DNA of 32,483 bases from JANNVZ01 sp031418455 (GCA_031418455.1 JANOXJ010000225.1:1-32483); one strand, 5' to 3'. Shown: positions 15,828 through 24,279, counted from the stretch's first letter. Program-made: numbers and translations. The notes: a model not told the origin generated them from the letters alone.

Positions 15828-18689
15828 TCATTTAATCACCACCTCATCTACAAAAAACCATGGCTGACCGCCCATTCCCAGATGCCCTGCCGGTATGGAA
15901 CTAAAGGCTGGCACAATAACAATTTTTATAAATCGGCTTTCGGTTTTAATGTTTTTTAAGAATTCTTTTGTTTTGGGCGTATAGTCATTTTGAGGTTCGC
16001 TCGTATTAATGGTGCCAGCAGCTGTATAATTCTTGCCATCTGCCGAGGTTAAAATTTCTATTTGAGAGGGAAACCAAATCCATGATTTTATTTCTTCCAG
16101 ACATGAAATGGAAACGGAAGAAATTTTTTCAATTTTTCCCAAGTCTACTATTATTTCCGCATTAGTGCCTTGCCATCCTTGCCATGCTCCGGTTCTAAAA
16201 TCGTTGCCACCACGAATGTTGTCTATTAATGCTTGGTCGCCTCCTGCATTGTACTGGTTGCTATAGGGTGTTATGGATATTATATTTCTGTCATTGTTTC
16301 TTTTATAGAAGGAGGCACTGACCATTTTGCTTCGTGCTTCTTTTACCACTGCAAAAGTTTTTACATCTGCACTATACTCAATAGGAAATTTGCCGCCACC
16401 CACATTGCGCTGCTCAGCCACCAACTTGTTGTCATTATAAATGGCTGACACTATCACTGCATTACTATCAGCACAATAAGTTTCTATTTGTGTGCTGCCC
16501 GCAAAGGATGTTTGCGGCCCTTGTATAATGGGTAAAGGAATAATAAGATGGTCGGAAATTTTACTGGTAGGCCTGTCGTTCACTTTTACTTCGTGCCCTC
16601 CTAAAAAGTACTTGTGATTAGTGGGTAGATATGGATTGAAAGAAATAAACTCTGGATTGCCCGGACAAATAGGATACAAATTATTCTTAGCTAATACATA
16701 CCACGCAGACATTTGACCACAATCCTCATTGCCACACAAACCATCGGGTGTATTATGATACAATTCTTTCATTATTTTCTGAACCTTGGTATAGCTGGCA
16801 AAGCACGAAGGCTCATAACAAATGATACCGTAGTTATATAAAAAAGCAGCATGATGGCTAGGTTCGTTGCCATGTGCATATTGACCTATAAGCCCTGTTA
16901 TGTCAGACTGTTCGCGTCCTGTGGTTTTATCTTTTGCATTAAACAGTTCATCCACTCTATTAAAAAAAGCTTCATCGCCACCAGTATATTCCACCAACGT
17001 TTGTATGTCTTGCGGCACGAAGTAGGCGTATTGCCAGGCATTGGCTTCAGTAAAATTAAAATCCACCTGATAGGGATCAAAAGGCTCAGGAAAACCACCA
17101 TTTCTTCTTGGGCGCATGCATTTGGTTCGAGGGTCGTATAGGTTTTTCCAATTTTGTGCACGCTGTATAAAGCGCTTATAAATTTCATCTTCGCCCAGCT
17201 CTTTTGCAAACTGTGCTATGCACCAATCATCGTAGGCAAACTCTAGTGTTTTAGAAACACTCTCGCTAAACATATCGGCCGGTACATAGCCCAAAGAATC
17301 GTATGCTTCTTTTTCGCGCTGTGGGCCAGAGGCTGCATCTATCATAGCCTTTAGTGCCAGCTGATGATCAAAATCTTTAATGCCACGCATGTATGCATCT
17401 ACTATTACCGGCACACTGTGATAGCCAATCATACAATAGGTTTCGTTGCCTGCCAATTCCCACACAGGCAGTTCACCCCGCTCTTTATACATGTTTAAAA
17501 AAGTATGTATCCAGTCGCGCGTGCGCTCAGGTTCCAGCTCGCTCATAAGCGGATGGTATGCTCTAAAGGTATCCCATAAACTAAAAACAGTATAGCGAGT
17601 ATAGCCTTCAGCTAAGTGTATTTTTTTGTCCATACCACGGTATCTGCTGTCCACATCGCTCCACACATTGGGCACAGTGTAACAGTGGTAAAGTGAGGTG
17701 TAATACTTAGCTAGTTCATCTTTATCAGTTTCTACCAAAGGAGCTTTGGCAAGGCAAGCCTCCCATTTTGTTTTTGCATTGGTTTTGTATTTCCCAAAAT
17801 CCCAGTGCGGAGCTTCGGCATATAAATTTTTTGCTGCCCCATCGCAGTCCACACCGCTTATCCCCACCTTTATCATCACATTATCTGTCACATCAAATTT
17901 GAGCGAGAATACTTGCACCTGTTCCATTACCGATTGCATTTTTGCATTAGCATCGGGCTCCTGATACATTATGTCCAATTGGGTAAAATCTTTGAAAGGC
18001 TTGCTGAACACTGCATAGAAATAACAATGCTGTTCTTCTGCCCAGCCCTTAGAAACACGATAGCCATATATAACAGTGTCGCCAATGGTGCCTATATCAT
18101 AATAGCGCAACTCATCGCGGTGCATCATATCTATAAACAATCGGCAGGAGTCGCCTGGTGCAAACGAATACTTATGTATACCGGTGCGCTCGGTGGTGGT
18201 AAATTCTGCATCTATATTATAATCCTCCAAATGCACTTTGTAATAGCCAGGTTGAGCTATTTCGGTTTCGTGTTTGAATTTGCTTTTGTAAGCATCTTTC
18301 CATGTGGGAGCTACTTTAAGATTATTGTTGGTGGGCATAAAAAGTATATCGCAATAATCTGGCACACCTGTTCCTTGCAAATGGGTGTGTGAGAAACCAT
18401 AAATAATAGAATCGGAATAATGGTAACCACCGCAACCATCCCAACCTTCTAAACGTGTGTCGGGCGAAAGTTGCACCATGCCAAATGGCGCAGTAGCACC
18501 TGGATAGGTATGCCCATGACCTCCTGTTCCTATAAAAGGATTTACAGATTCAAAGGGCGTGGGCATGGCTAGCGTAGTAGAATATTTATTGCTATGCTCC
18601 CATCCTGTGTTGCCTTGTTTGGGCGACTTGCAAGCAATAAGAAAAATAACAATTGTTGCCGTCAGGGGAAATTTACGCATCATTTTCAT
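15828..18689 (-). CDS. GH92 family exo-alpha-mannosidase lipoprotein with C-terminal F5/8-type (discoidin-like) domain
   Basis: The 953-residue product has a signal ending in a lipobox (FLIAC, Cys20) and should sit in the envelope, probably at the cell surface. GH92 enzymes are calcium-dependent, inverting exo-alpha-mannosidases acting on N-glycan or yeast-mannan type mannose. Family blocks seen: PFIGTGGHGHTYPGATAPFG (about 51-70), YGFSHTHLQGTG, YTRYTVFSLWDTFRAYHPL, GQYAHGNEPSHHAAFLYN and GNEDCGQMSAWYVL (from 653). Residues about 820-953 form a separate beta domain (DNIRGGNDFRTGAWQGWQG, EIIVDLGKIEKISSVSIS, SRFIKIVIV) like the F5/8 C or CBM32 carbohydrate-binding fold. The first ATG (18689) gives MKMMRKF; starts at Met3 or Met4 would also keep the signal. 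No SusC/SusD pair or other glycosidase is next to it in this window, so it is not in an obvious polysaccharide utilisation locus. Confidence 0.95.
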   Translation of the reverse strand: MKMMRKFPLTATIVIFLIACKSPKQGNTGWEHSNKYSTTLAMPTPFESVNPFIGTGGHGHTYPGATAPFGMVQLSPDTRLEGWDGCGGYHYSDSIIYGFSHTHLQGTGVPDYCDILFMPTNNNLKVAPTWKDAYKSKFKHETEIAQPGYYKVHLEDYNIDAEFTTTERTGIHKYSFAPGDSCRLFIDMMHRDELRYYDIGTIGDTVIYGYRVSKGWAEEQHCYFYAVFSKPFKDFTQLDIMYQEPDANAKMQSVMEQVQVFSLKFDVTDNVMIKVGISGVDCDGAAKNLYAEAPHWDFGKYKTNAKTKWEACLAKAPLVETDKDELAKYYTSLYHCYTVPNVWSDVDSRYRGMDKKIHLAEGYTRYTVFSLWDTFRAYHPLMSELEPERTRDWIHTFLNMYKERGELPVWELAGNETYCMIGYHSVPVIVDAYMRGIKDFDHQLALKAMIDAASGPQREKEAYDSLGYVPADMFSESVSKTLEFAYDDWCIAQFAKELGEDEIYKRFIQRAQNWKNLYDPRTKCMRPRRNGGFPEPFDPYQVDFNFTEANAWQYAYFVPQDIQTLVEYTGGDEAFFNRVDELFNAKDKTTGREQSDITGLIGQYAHGNEPSHHAAFLYNYGIICYEPSCFASYTKVQKIMKELYHNTPDGLCGNEDCGQMSAWYVLAKNNLYPICPGNPEFISFNPYLPTNHKYFLGGHEVKVNDRPTSKISDHLIIPLPIIQGPQTSFAGSTQIETYCADSNAVIVSAIYNDNKLVAEQRNVGGGKFPIEYSADVKTFAVVKEARSKMVSASFYKRNNDRNIISITPYSNQYNAGGDQALIDNIRGGNDFRTGAWQGWQGTNAEIIVDLGKIEKISSVSISCLEEIKSWIWFPSQIEILTSADGKNYTAAGTINTSEPQNDYTPKTKEFLKNIKTESRFIKIVIVPAFSSIPAGHLGMGGQPWFFVDEVVIK

Positions 18690-18959
18690 GCATCAAATAT
18701 CAGTAAAGAGTGACTGAGTTTTACTAGTTGAATGTTAGACCTATATAGAAAGAACTCAATGGTGAGTTGTTTTAACCTAAAGCCATCCTATCAGAAACCT
18801 TTTGTTTTTTGTTTTTATGATTTCAACTCAACCTTTGTTTGACAAAGGCATATATAAAACAATGCAAACAGCATCGCTGCTGTTGGTTTTTCAAAATGGT
18901 CAATACCAAAAAACTTAATTAGAAATTGAACGACTTTAAATCAACACTAAAAAACTGTT
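18690..18959. other. Non-coding region upstream of the GH92 gene
   Basis: AT-rich, with no supported gene. It should carry the GH92 promoter and leader, but I found no TAnnTTTG match. Two small hairpins are visible: CCTTTG/CAAAGG (18832-18837/18843-18848) and the stronger one at 18867-18884, listed separately. Confidence 0.5.
18867..18890 (+). promoter_or_regulatory. Hairpin with T-run between GH92 and FG-GAP genes, terminator-like on the plus strand
   Basis: AACAGCA (18867-18873) pairs perfectly with TGCTGTT (18878-18884) around a TCGC loop, followed on the plus strand by GG and four or more T residues. No plus-strand gene precedes it, so it is either a chance structure, an operator in the GH92 leader, or the 3' end of a short plus-strand RNA. 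Confidence 0.3.
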
Positions 18960-18960
18960 T

Positions 18961-18995
18961 AAAAACAAAACAGGCCATCGAATAACGATGGCCTG
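18961..18995 (-). terminator. Intrinsic terminator of the FG-GAP/ASPIC T9SS gene
   Basis: CAGGCCATCG (18971-18980) and CGATGGCCTG (18986-18995) form a 10-bp perfect GC-rich stem around AATAA. The A-rich run at 18961-18970 becomes the T-run on the minus strand. It lies 34 bases after the stop codon at 19030 and has the same build as the terminator at 4571-4601. Confidence 0.88.
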
Positions 18996-19029
18996 CTTTA
19001 AGGTTAAGTAAGGTTAATTACTTCTTCTT

Positions 19030-21870
19030 TTATTCTACAATTATCTTGCTCGATGCAGATGTACCATTCATGGTAAACTCTAGCTGATAAATGCCAGTAG
19101 CTACATCAGACAATTCCATTTGGAAATTGTTAGCACCAGTGGCTGAATTCCAATTAGCAGTTTTAACTACGCGACCTGTTTGGTCTATCATTTTCACACT
19201 CATTTTACCATTTAGTAAGCTAGTGTATGAAACAGTAATCAAATCAGAAGCAGGATTTGGATAAACATTCATAGCGCTAACACCTGCTATTTCGTTTATA
19301 CCTACATATGTTACCACAACCTCTTCGCGTGGGCTTGGACACTCCCATGATTCAGCTACTACTGTCCAATCGTAAAAATAGTAGTAGTAGTTATCTTGGT
19401 CAGTAGTGTTATTTACGTTAGTACCTGTAATAGCACCAAGACCATCTAAATCGTATGGGAAGTTGTAAGGTGCTGCAGTAGTTAGGTTTTTATCTCTCCA
19501 GAAACCATGGTTGTTAGTGTTGCACTTAAGACCATAACCTGTGCCTGCAGGCACAAATAAGTTTATAGTTACAACGCTTTCACCAGCTGGCACAGCCACA
19601 GTAGTTTCAGCTACTACAGTAGCACCTTGCACTATTTGTATGGTTTTGTTGCCAGCAGTTTGGCAAAATACTTTTACAGATTGGATGGTGATGTTTTCGT
19701 TAGCATCAAAAGTTAAGTAGAAACCAACTGAGTTGTGGTATACACCTTCAGCAGTCATGTCTTGTGTAGCCTTACCACCAGTGCCTTCAGTGCCACCATG
19801 TGTCATTACATCCTCCACCCAAAACGAGGTAGTAGTGTTGATGACAGGCGTAGTGTAAGTAAGACCAGTGCCCACAGGTACTGTAGCATTTACCGCATCG
19901 TACCAACGAATATCAGTACCACTTGCTACTGATAGGTTAGCTGTGCCTGGTGTGTTGATAGTTACATCTGCAGCTGCAGGAACTATTGGAGCATCAAATA
20001 CTTCAATAGATATAGTTTCAGAAGTAGAAGAGCTACCTGCGCATGCATTAGTAATAGCCACAGAGTAAGTTCCGCTTTCAGTAACCGTAATTGCTTGTGA
20101 AGTGGCACCATTGCTCCATAAATAAGAGCTACCGCTGCTTGCTATAATCTGAGCGCTACCGCCTTCGCAGAAAGCATTATCGCCACTAAGTGAAACGGTT
20201 GCAGGCGTATTTTCAATAACTGTAACGATGATAGTATTAGAAGTGCCACCACATGCTGCATCCCATACTATAAGCGAGTAAGAACCAGCCTGTGTAACTT
20301 CAATAGATGCAGAAGTAGCACCATTGCTCCATTGGTATGAACCTTCAGAGCTTACTATATTAAGCATAACTGATTCGCCTGGGCAAATGTTAGTGCTGCC
20401 AGTAGCAGATATAGTAGCAGTTGGCGAAGTACATTCCTCCTCCAAAATATTGTTCCATCCGTTTACGGTTGGATTATCAATAAAATTAATAATGCCTGAA
20501 GGCCAGTAAACAAGTGCATAGTCCACAGTGGTGTTAGAGCCCAAACCAAAGTGACACATACCAGTGTTAGTAATGCCATAGCTTTCGCCATCGCGCACTT
20601 CGCGTATTTGTACACCAAAAGGGCCATGAATTTCTACAGTAGCGCCACAAGCATCTTTATTGCTTATTACACCTTCTAAATCAAATACAATAAAGTTGTT
20701 GTCGCCACCATTATTCATAAATAATTTGTCGTCATTCTGTGTGTCAGGTGTAACGTAACCATCGCCATAGCTTGCATAAAGGTCTAACCATCCATCATGA
20801 TTTAAGTCGCCTATAGCAAAACTGTGCATTACATCGGTAGATGGAAACATGTTAGCCATTAAAGTAAATGTCATGTCACCATTGTTGTGGAAGTAGCGGT
20901 GGTCGCCACCTGCGTGCACTAAATCTTGCCAGCCATCATTATCAAAATCAGCCCATTTTGCCTGAAGGAAAAAACCACTCACTTCAAGACCAGAGCCTGC
21001 AGTAACGTTAGTGAAATAACCAAGTCCATCATTGGCATATAGTTCCAAAGTACCGCTATGGGTAGTAAGGAAACAGTCGTAGTCGCCATCGTTGTCAGCA
21101 TCTACCCAGTCGCTTGTCCAGGTTTGTTGCAAGTTTACAAGACCGCGCTCTGCAGCTTCTTCAGTGTAATTGTTGTTGCCATCATTTACCATCAAACGGT
21201 TGGTTCTGCGGGCATCGTAAGGGTCGCTCACAAATTGACGGCACTTAGCTATAAATAAGTCTATGTCGCCATCGCGGTCAAAGTCGGTAAAAGTGCTACC
21301 ATAGTTACCACTATCATCAGTAGAACTAAAATCAAAGTCCATCCAAGCTGTGCCATTAGTCATAGCGCCAGTGCCGGTGTTTGAAAGTATTACACCTTCG
21401 CCATCATCGTGGCATAGATAAGCATCAAGCCAGCCGTCATTATTAATGTCGCCTATGCAAGAGCCTTGGTAAAATATACTTGCCCAAGTAAGTTCTGTTT
21501 GCACAAAATCGCCAGGACCGTTTATGTTTACTAAATGTACATTGTCATACGAACCACCGCATACAACATCCTTGTGGCCATCGTTGTCAATGTCACCAAC
21601 ACTCATACCCCATTGTGCTTCGCTGCTTACAGAGCCAAAATCAAAAAGATCGAAGCTACCGTCCATTTGCTGATAGGCAATTTTTAGGTCGGTGCTCATG
21701 TCAAGAATAACAATGTCGTCCAACCCATCGTTATCCATGTCTACCACAGCTGTGCAACCACCACTGTTGTGGTTAGCCGATAGCATGGTGGTGCTGTTGT
21801 TAAAGGATTGTGCTGTTGACAACACAGTGCCGCAAACAATTGCTGCGGCCATTAGGTAAATTTTCTTCAT
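19030..21870 (-). CDS. Secreted FG-GAP/VCBS repeat protein with ASPIC/UnbV, Ig-like domains and T9SS sorting domain
   Basis: The 946-residue product has a signal peptide (MKKIYLMAAAIVCGTVLSTAQ). Seven Asp-rich calcium-binding-type motifs of FG-GAP/VCBS repeats lie near residues 44, 93, 141, 196, 257, 308 and 355 (for example DMDNDGLDDIV, DFDNDGWQDLV), suggesting a beta-propeller. An ASPIC/UnbV-like domain follows (about 405-470; GATVEIHGPFG, REVRDGESYG, VYWPSG). Two consecutive Ig-like repeats of about 72 residues (481-554, 555-625) each contain YQWSNGATS or YLWSNGATS. A third Ig-like domain (IRWYDAVNATVPVGTGLTY) starts near 640, is interrupted at about 690-840 by a different domain rich in FYLTFDANENITIQSVKVF-type strands, and resumes at ECPSPREEVVVTYV. 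VYPNPASDLITVSY (869 on) begins the T9SS type A domain. It is probably a surface or released binding protein; the ligand is unknown. Confidence 0.93.
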   Translation of the reverse strand: MKKIYLMAAAIVCGTVLSTAQSFNNSTTMLSANHNSGGCTAVVDMDNDGLDDIVILDMSTDLKIAYQQMDGSFDLFDFGSVSSEAQWGMSVGDIDNDGHKDVVCGGSYDNVHLVNINGPGDFVQTELTWASIFYQGSCIGDINNDGWLDAYLCHDDGEGVILSNTGTGAMTNGTAWMDFDFSSTDDSGNYGSTFTDFDRDGDIDLFIAKCRQFVSDPYDARRTNRLMVNDGNNNYTEEAAERGLVNLQQTWTSDWVDADNDGDYDCFLTTHSGTLELYANDGLGYFTNVTAGSGLEVSGFFLQAKWADFDNDGWQDLVHAGGDHRYFHNNGDMTFTLMANMFPSTDVMHSFAIGDLNHDGWLDLYASYGDGYVTPDTQNDDKLFMNNGGDNNFIVFDLEGVISNKDACGATVEIHGPFGVQIREVRDGESYGITNTGMCHFGLGSNTTVDYALVYWPSGIINFIDNPTVNGWNNILEEECTSPTATISATGSTNICPGESVMLNIVSSEGSYQWSNGATSASIEVTQAGSYSLIVWDAACGGTSNTIIVTVIENTPATVSLSGDNAFCEGGSAQIIASSGSSYLWSNGATSQAITVTESGTYSVAITNACAGSSSTSETISIEVFDAPIVPAAADVTINTPGTANLSVASGTDIRWYDAVNATVPVGTGLTYTTPVINTTTSFWVEDVMTHGGTEGTGGKATQDMTAEGVYHNSVGFYLTFDANENITIQSVKVFCQTAGNKTIQIVQGATVVAETTVAVPAGESVVTINLFVPAGTGYGLKCNTNNHGFWRDKNLTTAAPYNFPYDLDGLGAITGTNVNNTTDQDNYYYYFYDWTVVAESWECPSPREEVVVTYVGINEIAGVSAMNVYPNPASDLITVSYTSLLNGKMSVKMIDQTGRVVKTANWNSATGANNFQMELSDVATGIYQLEFTMNGTSASSKIIVE

Positions 21871-21880
21871 GTGTTTGAAG

Positions 21881-21911
21881 TTGGTTTTTTTTTTGGTTTT
21901 TTACTTGGTTT
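21881..21911. repeat. Three TTGGTTT copies at exact 12-base spacing in the leader of the FG-GAP gene
   Basis: TTGGTTT occurs at 21881, 21893 and 21905, separated by T-rich or mixed spacers. On the minus strand this is AAACCAA repeated three times, ending 10 bases before the ATG at 21870. A-rich sequence just before the start codon is known to favour translation in Bacteroidota, which lack strong Shine-Dalgarno sites; the regular spacing is extra. Confidence 0.55.
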
Positions 21912-22151
21912 CCTTTTCTTAACTAAAACAATAAGATTCTGTAAAAGAATTTAGGAGGTGAAATTAGGCTCAAATACACTTCCACCCCTCTTTACCATAC
22001 AACATAAAGCGGCTGAATCTTGGGATGCAAAACAAAAAATCAATTTCAATTGGCAAGAAAATTAATTTTAGCCATTTCGGAAACTAAAAAATCAGTTGAA
22101 GAAGTGTACTAAGACCATCACCGGCTGTTATAAATTAAAATAATATTTCAC

Positions 22152-22442
22152 ATGTTAGAAATAAGACCCATATGCGAAAATTGTGGTAAAGACCTACCTA
22201 ACGGAAGTTCTGAAGCCATGATATGCACCTTTGAATGCACCTTTTGCGAGGATTGTGTGCAAAACGTGCTGGAAAATGTATGCCCCAACTGTGGTGGCGG
22301 ATTTGAAAAAAGACCTACACGGCCAAAGGAATTACTGCAGAAATATCCTATTAAGACAGAAAAATATCATAACCCACTAAACCTGGAAAATCATGATTTG
22401 CTCAAAACAAAGTTTAAAAAAACGCCACCGGGTCAACGTTAA
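22152..22442 (+). CDS. DUF1272 domain protein, small Cys-rich zinc-binding type
   Basis: The 96-residue product starts LEIRPICENCGKDLP and continues with ICTFECTFCEDCVQNVLENV and CPNCGGGFEKRPTRP, which match the DUF1272 family pattern very closely. Eight cysteines (8, 11, 25, 29, 32, 35, 44, 47) include three CxxC pairs and probably bind two zinc ions. The family is about 70-90 residues, usually stand-alone and cytoplasmic, with no known function. Residues 65-96 are a polar, basic tail beyond the conserved core. The start is the ATG at 22152. The stop at 22440-22442 comes 14 bases before the proposed start of the next gene, so they are probably co-transcribed. Confidence 0.93.
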   Translation: MLEIRPICENCGKDLPNGSSEAMICTFECTFCEDCVQNVLENVCPNCGGGFEKRPTRPKELLQKYPIKTEKYHNPLNLENHDLLKTKFKKTPPGQR

Positions 22443-22456
22443 ATTCTTCTGACATT

Positions 22457-22828
22457 ATCAAGAAAATTCTCAATATAATTTTACTTGCTACTTCGCTACT
22501 GGGCTGTATGGAGTGGCCCGCGGACCACCATATTTTTATCTATCAGGTAGAGGCCGACTTACTTTGGAAACGCGAACATCCTTCAGATTTTTTTCATCCG
22601 CTTATTATCATATACTTTTTAGGACAGTTGCTTTTACTCGTTACCATTTTTCAAAAAACACCTGGCAAAAAGCTCACAGACGCTGCCATAGCATGCCTCA
22701 GTTGCATCATGCTATTGCTGTTGTTTATTGGCCTTTTGGGTTTAAAACTTAAAATGATTCTGTGTAGTTTGCCATTTGTCCTAACTGCAGTCATTACCAT
22801 TGTCAATTACAAAAGGCAAAAAACATGA
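22457..22828 (+). CDS. Small polytopic membrane protein with a probable non-ATG (ATC) start
   Basis: The first ATG of this frame is at 22508, giving 106 residues. The frame is open upstream to 22418, and the codons from 22457 read ATC-Lys-Lys-Ile-Leu-Asn, then IILLATSLLGC, directly before MEWPADHH. With an initiator at ATC 22457 (or ATT 22454) the N-terminus becomes a normal membrane or signal segment, and the protein has 123 residues with four hydrophobic stretches: the N-terminal one, PLIIIYFLGQLLLLVTIF, AIACLSCIMLLLLFIGLLGL and MILCSLPFVLTAVITIV. I have a loose recollection of Bacteroidota small membrane proteins with an EW motif directly after the first helix, which supports the longer form. 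Gly-Cys before Met also looks like a lipobox, but three more helices make a lipoprotein less likely. No ATG, GTG or TTG exists between the in-frame stop at 22415 and 22508. Function unknown. Confidence 0.6.
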   Translation: MKKILNIILLATSLLGCMEWPADHHIFIYQVEADLLWKREHPSDFFHPLIIIYFLGQLLLLVTIFQKTPGKKLTDAAIACLSCIMLLLLFIGLLGLKLKMILCSLPFVLTAVITIVNYKRQKT

Positions 22829-22855
22829 AAGAAAAAAATAAGCTCACCTAATCCA

Positions 22856-22871
22856 ATATTGCATGCAATAT
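22856..22871. promoter_or_regulatory. 16-bp perfect palindrome upstream of the Ntn-hydrolase gene
   Basis: ATATTGCATGCAATAT reads the same on both strands. It is 27 bases after the stop of the small membrane gene and 74 bases before the TTG start at 22946. A palindrome of this size without a loop is the usual form of a dimeric regulator's binding site. Confidence 0.4.
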
Positions 22872-22945
22872 AGAGTTCACCTTACACCTACCATTTGAAC
22901 GTAGAAACACGGTGGGCAAAAGCCTACTGTAAAATCACTGACGAT

Positions 22946-24244
22946 TTGAAATCGATACTAACCATAACCACCCTGCTCCTAACTATTGTAACCAATGGCT
23001 TGGCGTGCAGCATGTATAAACTTACTAAGAATGGTGTTACCATGGTAGGCAATAACGAGGACAGTTGGCGCCATACTGCACAAATATCGTTTGTGCCAGC
23101 CACTGCCAGCCGCTATGGTGTTGCATATGTGGGCTATTCTGACAAGACTGCGGCCGATGGAGGTGTAAATGAATATGGGCTTGCCTTTGATGGATTTACT
23201 ATGCCACACAAACCTCACTTAAAGGAGGCTGATCCGGCTAAAAAGGACTTTACCTTTCAACAGATACACGTTGTATTGGAAAAATGTAAAAACGTACAAG
23301 AAGCATACAGCTTTTTACTTCAATACAATTTGCAATTGCTCAATGGCAGCCCGCTATTTAATGGCGGTATGGTTTTGTTTATAGATGCTAATGGAGAATA
23401 CTTAACTCTGGAGGCCGACACCATGATGCTTGGCAACAATGACAAATTAGTGCTGGCCAATTTTAGCCCATCGGCTACCAAAGACTTAAACACAATAAAA
23501 ATTGAGCGCTACTGCAAGGGTGTGCAATTTTTGAGCAACAAACTGGACACTAGTCTAGCCTTTTGCACCGCCCTATCCGATACTATGAGTGTGTGCAGAA
23601 ACAAAGTGGGCGATGGCACACTTTATACATCTATCTATAATTTGAACGAAGGACTCATTTATCTCTACTTTTTTCATGACTTCCAACGTGTAGTAACATT
23701 CAACATAAAAGAAGAGCTGGCCAAAGGGAAACATGTAATTCCCATTTCGCAACTATTTCCTCCCTCAGAGGCCTACAACAAATTTATCCATTACAAAACA
23801 CCACAAAATAATTTGCCCCTTAAATTGACACTTATCATTCTGTGTGCAATATTTCTCTTCACCACCTTTCATATTTTATATTTAAAATCAAGAAGAAAAA
23901 CAAAGGCTATTTATGCTGAAAGTGCAATGAATAAAACCATGTGGTTTTTTGCAGCACTCAGTGTTTTACTCTGTTATTATTGCTTTATTCTGCTTCGCCA
24001 CGAGGCTATATTTTATTTTCCATCACCTTATCAAGACTATCATTTTTCCATAATCACCATTATGGCCTACACGCCTTTTCTACTGCTGCTTGCAGCTGTA
24101 CCTATGATAGTGCGTAGCCTTCGCATGCGACAATCTGGTTTGGTAAAACCATTCACTAAAAACTTGTTGCTTTTAAATAATTTACTTCATGCATTGCTCA
24201 TAGGTCTTTTTGTCTATTGGCATTTTTTTAATGTATTCAGCTAA
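22946..24244 (+). CDS. Ntn-hydrolase (linear amide C-N hydrolase / C45-type) fused to a C-terminal four-helix membrane domain
   Basis: With TTG at 22946 as start the product is 432 residues and begins with a signal-like segment, KSILTITTLLLTIVTNGLA, followed by Cys21 in CSMYKLTKNGVTMVGNNEDS. A Cys at the mature N-terminus followed by a G-N-N-E/D block is how Ntn hydrolases of the penicillin V acylase / acyl-transferase / C45 group begin. Here removal of the signal would expose the nucleophile. Further blocks are GGVNEYGLAFDGFTMP, GSPLFNGGMVLFIDANGEY and KVGDGTLYTSIYNLNEG. The catalytic part ends near 300, and four hydrophobic helices follow (LKLTLIILCAIFLFTTFHIL, TMWFFAALSVLLCYYCFILL, SIITIMAYTPFLLLLAAVPM, LLNNLLHALLIGLFVYWHFF). 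The enzyme would face the periplasm, anchored in the inner membrane. A TTG at 22895 is also open, but its 17 extra residues are polar and precede the signal. The substrate is unknown, probably an amide. Confidence 0.75.
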   Translation: MKSILTITTLLLTIVTNGLACSMYKLTKNGVTMVGNNEDSWRHTAQISFVPATASRYGVAYVGYSDKTAADGGVNEYGLAFDGFTMPHKPHLKEADPAKKDFTFQQIHVVLEKCKNVQEAYSFLLQYNLQLLNGSPLFNGGMVLFIDANGEYLTLEADTMMLGNNDKLVLANFSPSATKDLNTIKIERYCKGVQFLSNKLDTSLAFCTALSDTMSVCRNKVGDGTLYTSIYNLNEGLIYLYFFHDFQRVVTFNIKEELAKGKHVIPISQLFPPSEAYNKFIHYKTPQNNLPLKLTLIILCAIFLFTTFHILYLKSRRKTKAIYAESAMNKTMWFFAALSVLLCYYCFILLRHEAIFYFPSPYQDYHFSIITIMAYTPFLLLLAAVPMIVRSLRMRQSGLVKPFTKNLLLLNNLLHALLIGLFVYWHFFNVFS

Positions 24245-24279
24245 ATTATTGGCGCCAGTACAATCTTAAAAAGGAATAA

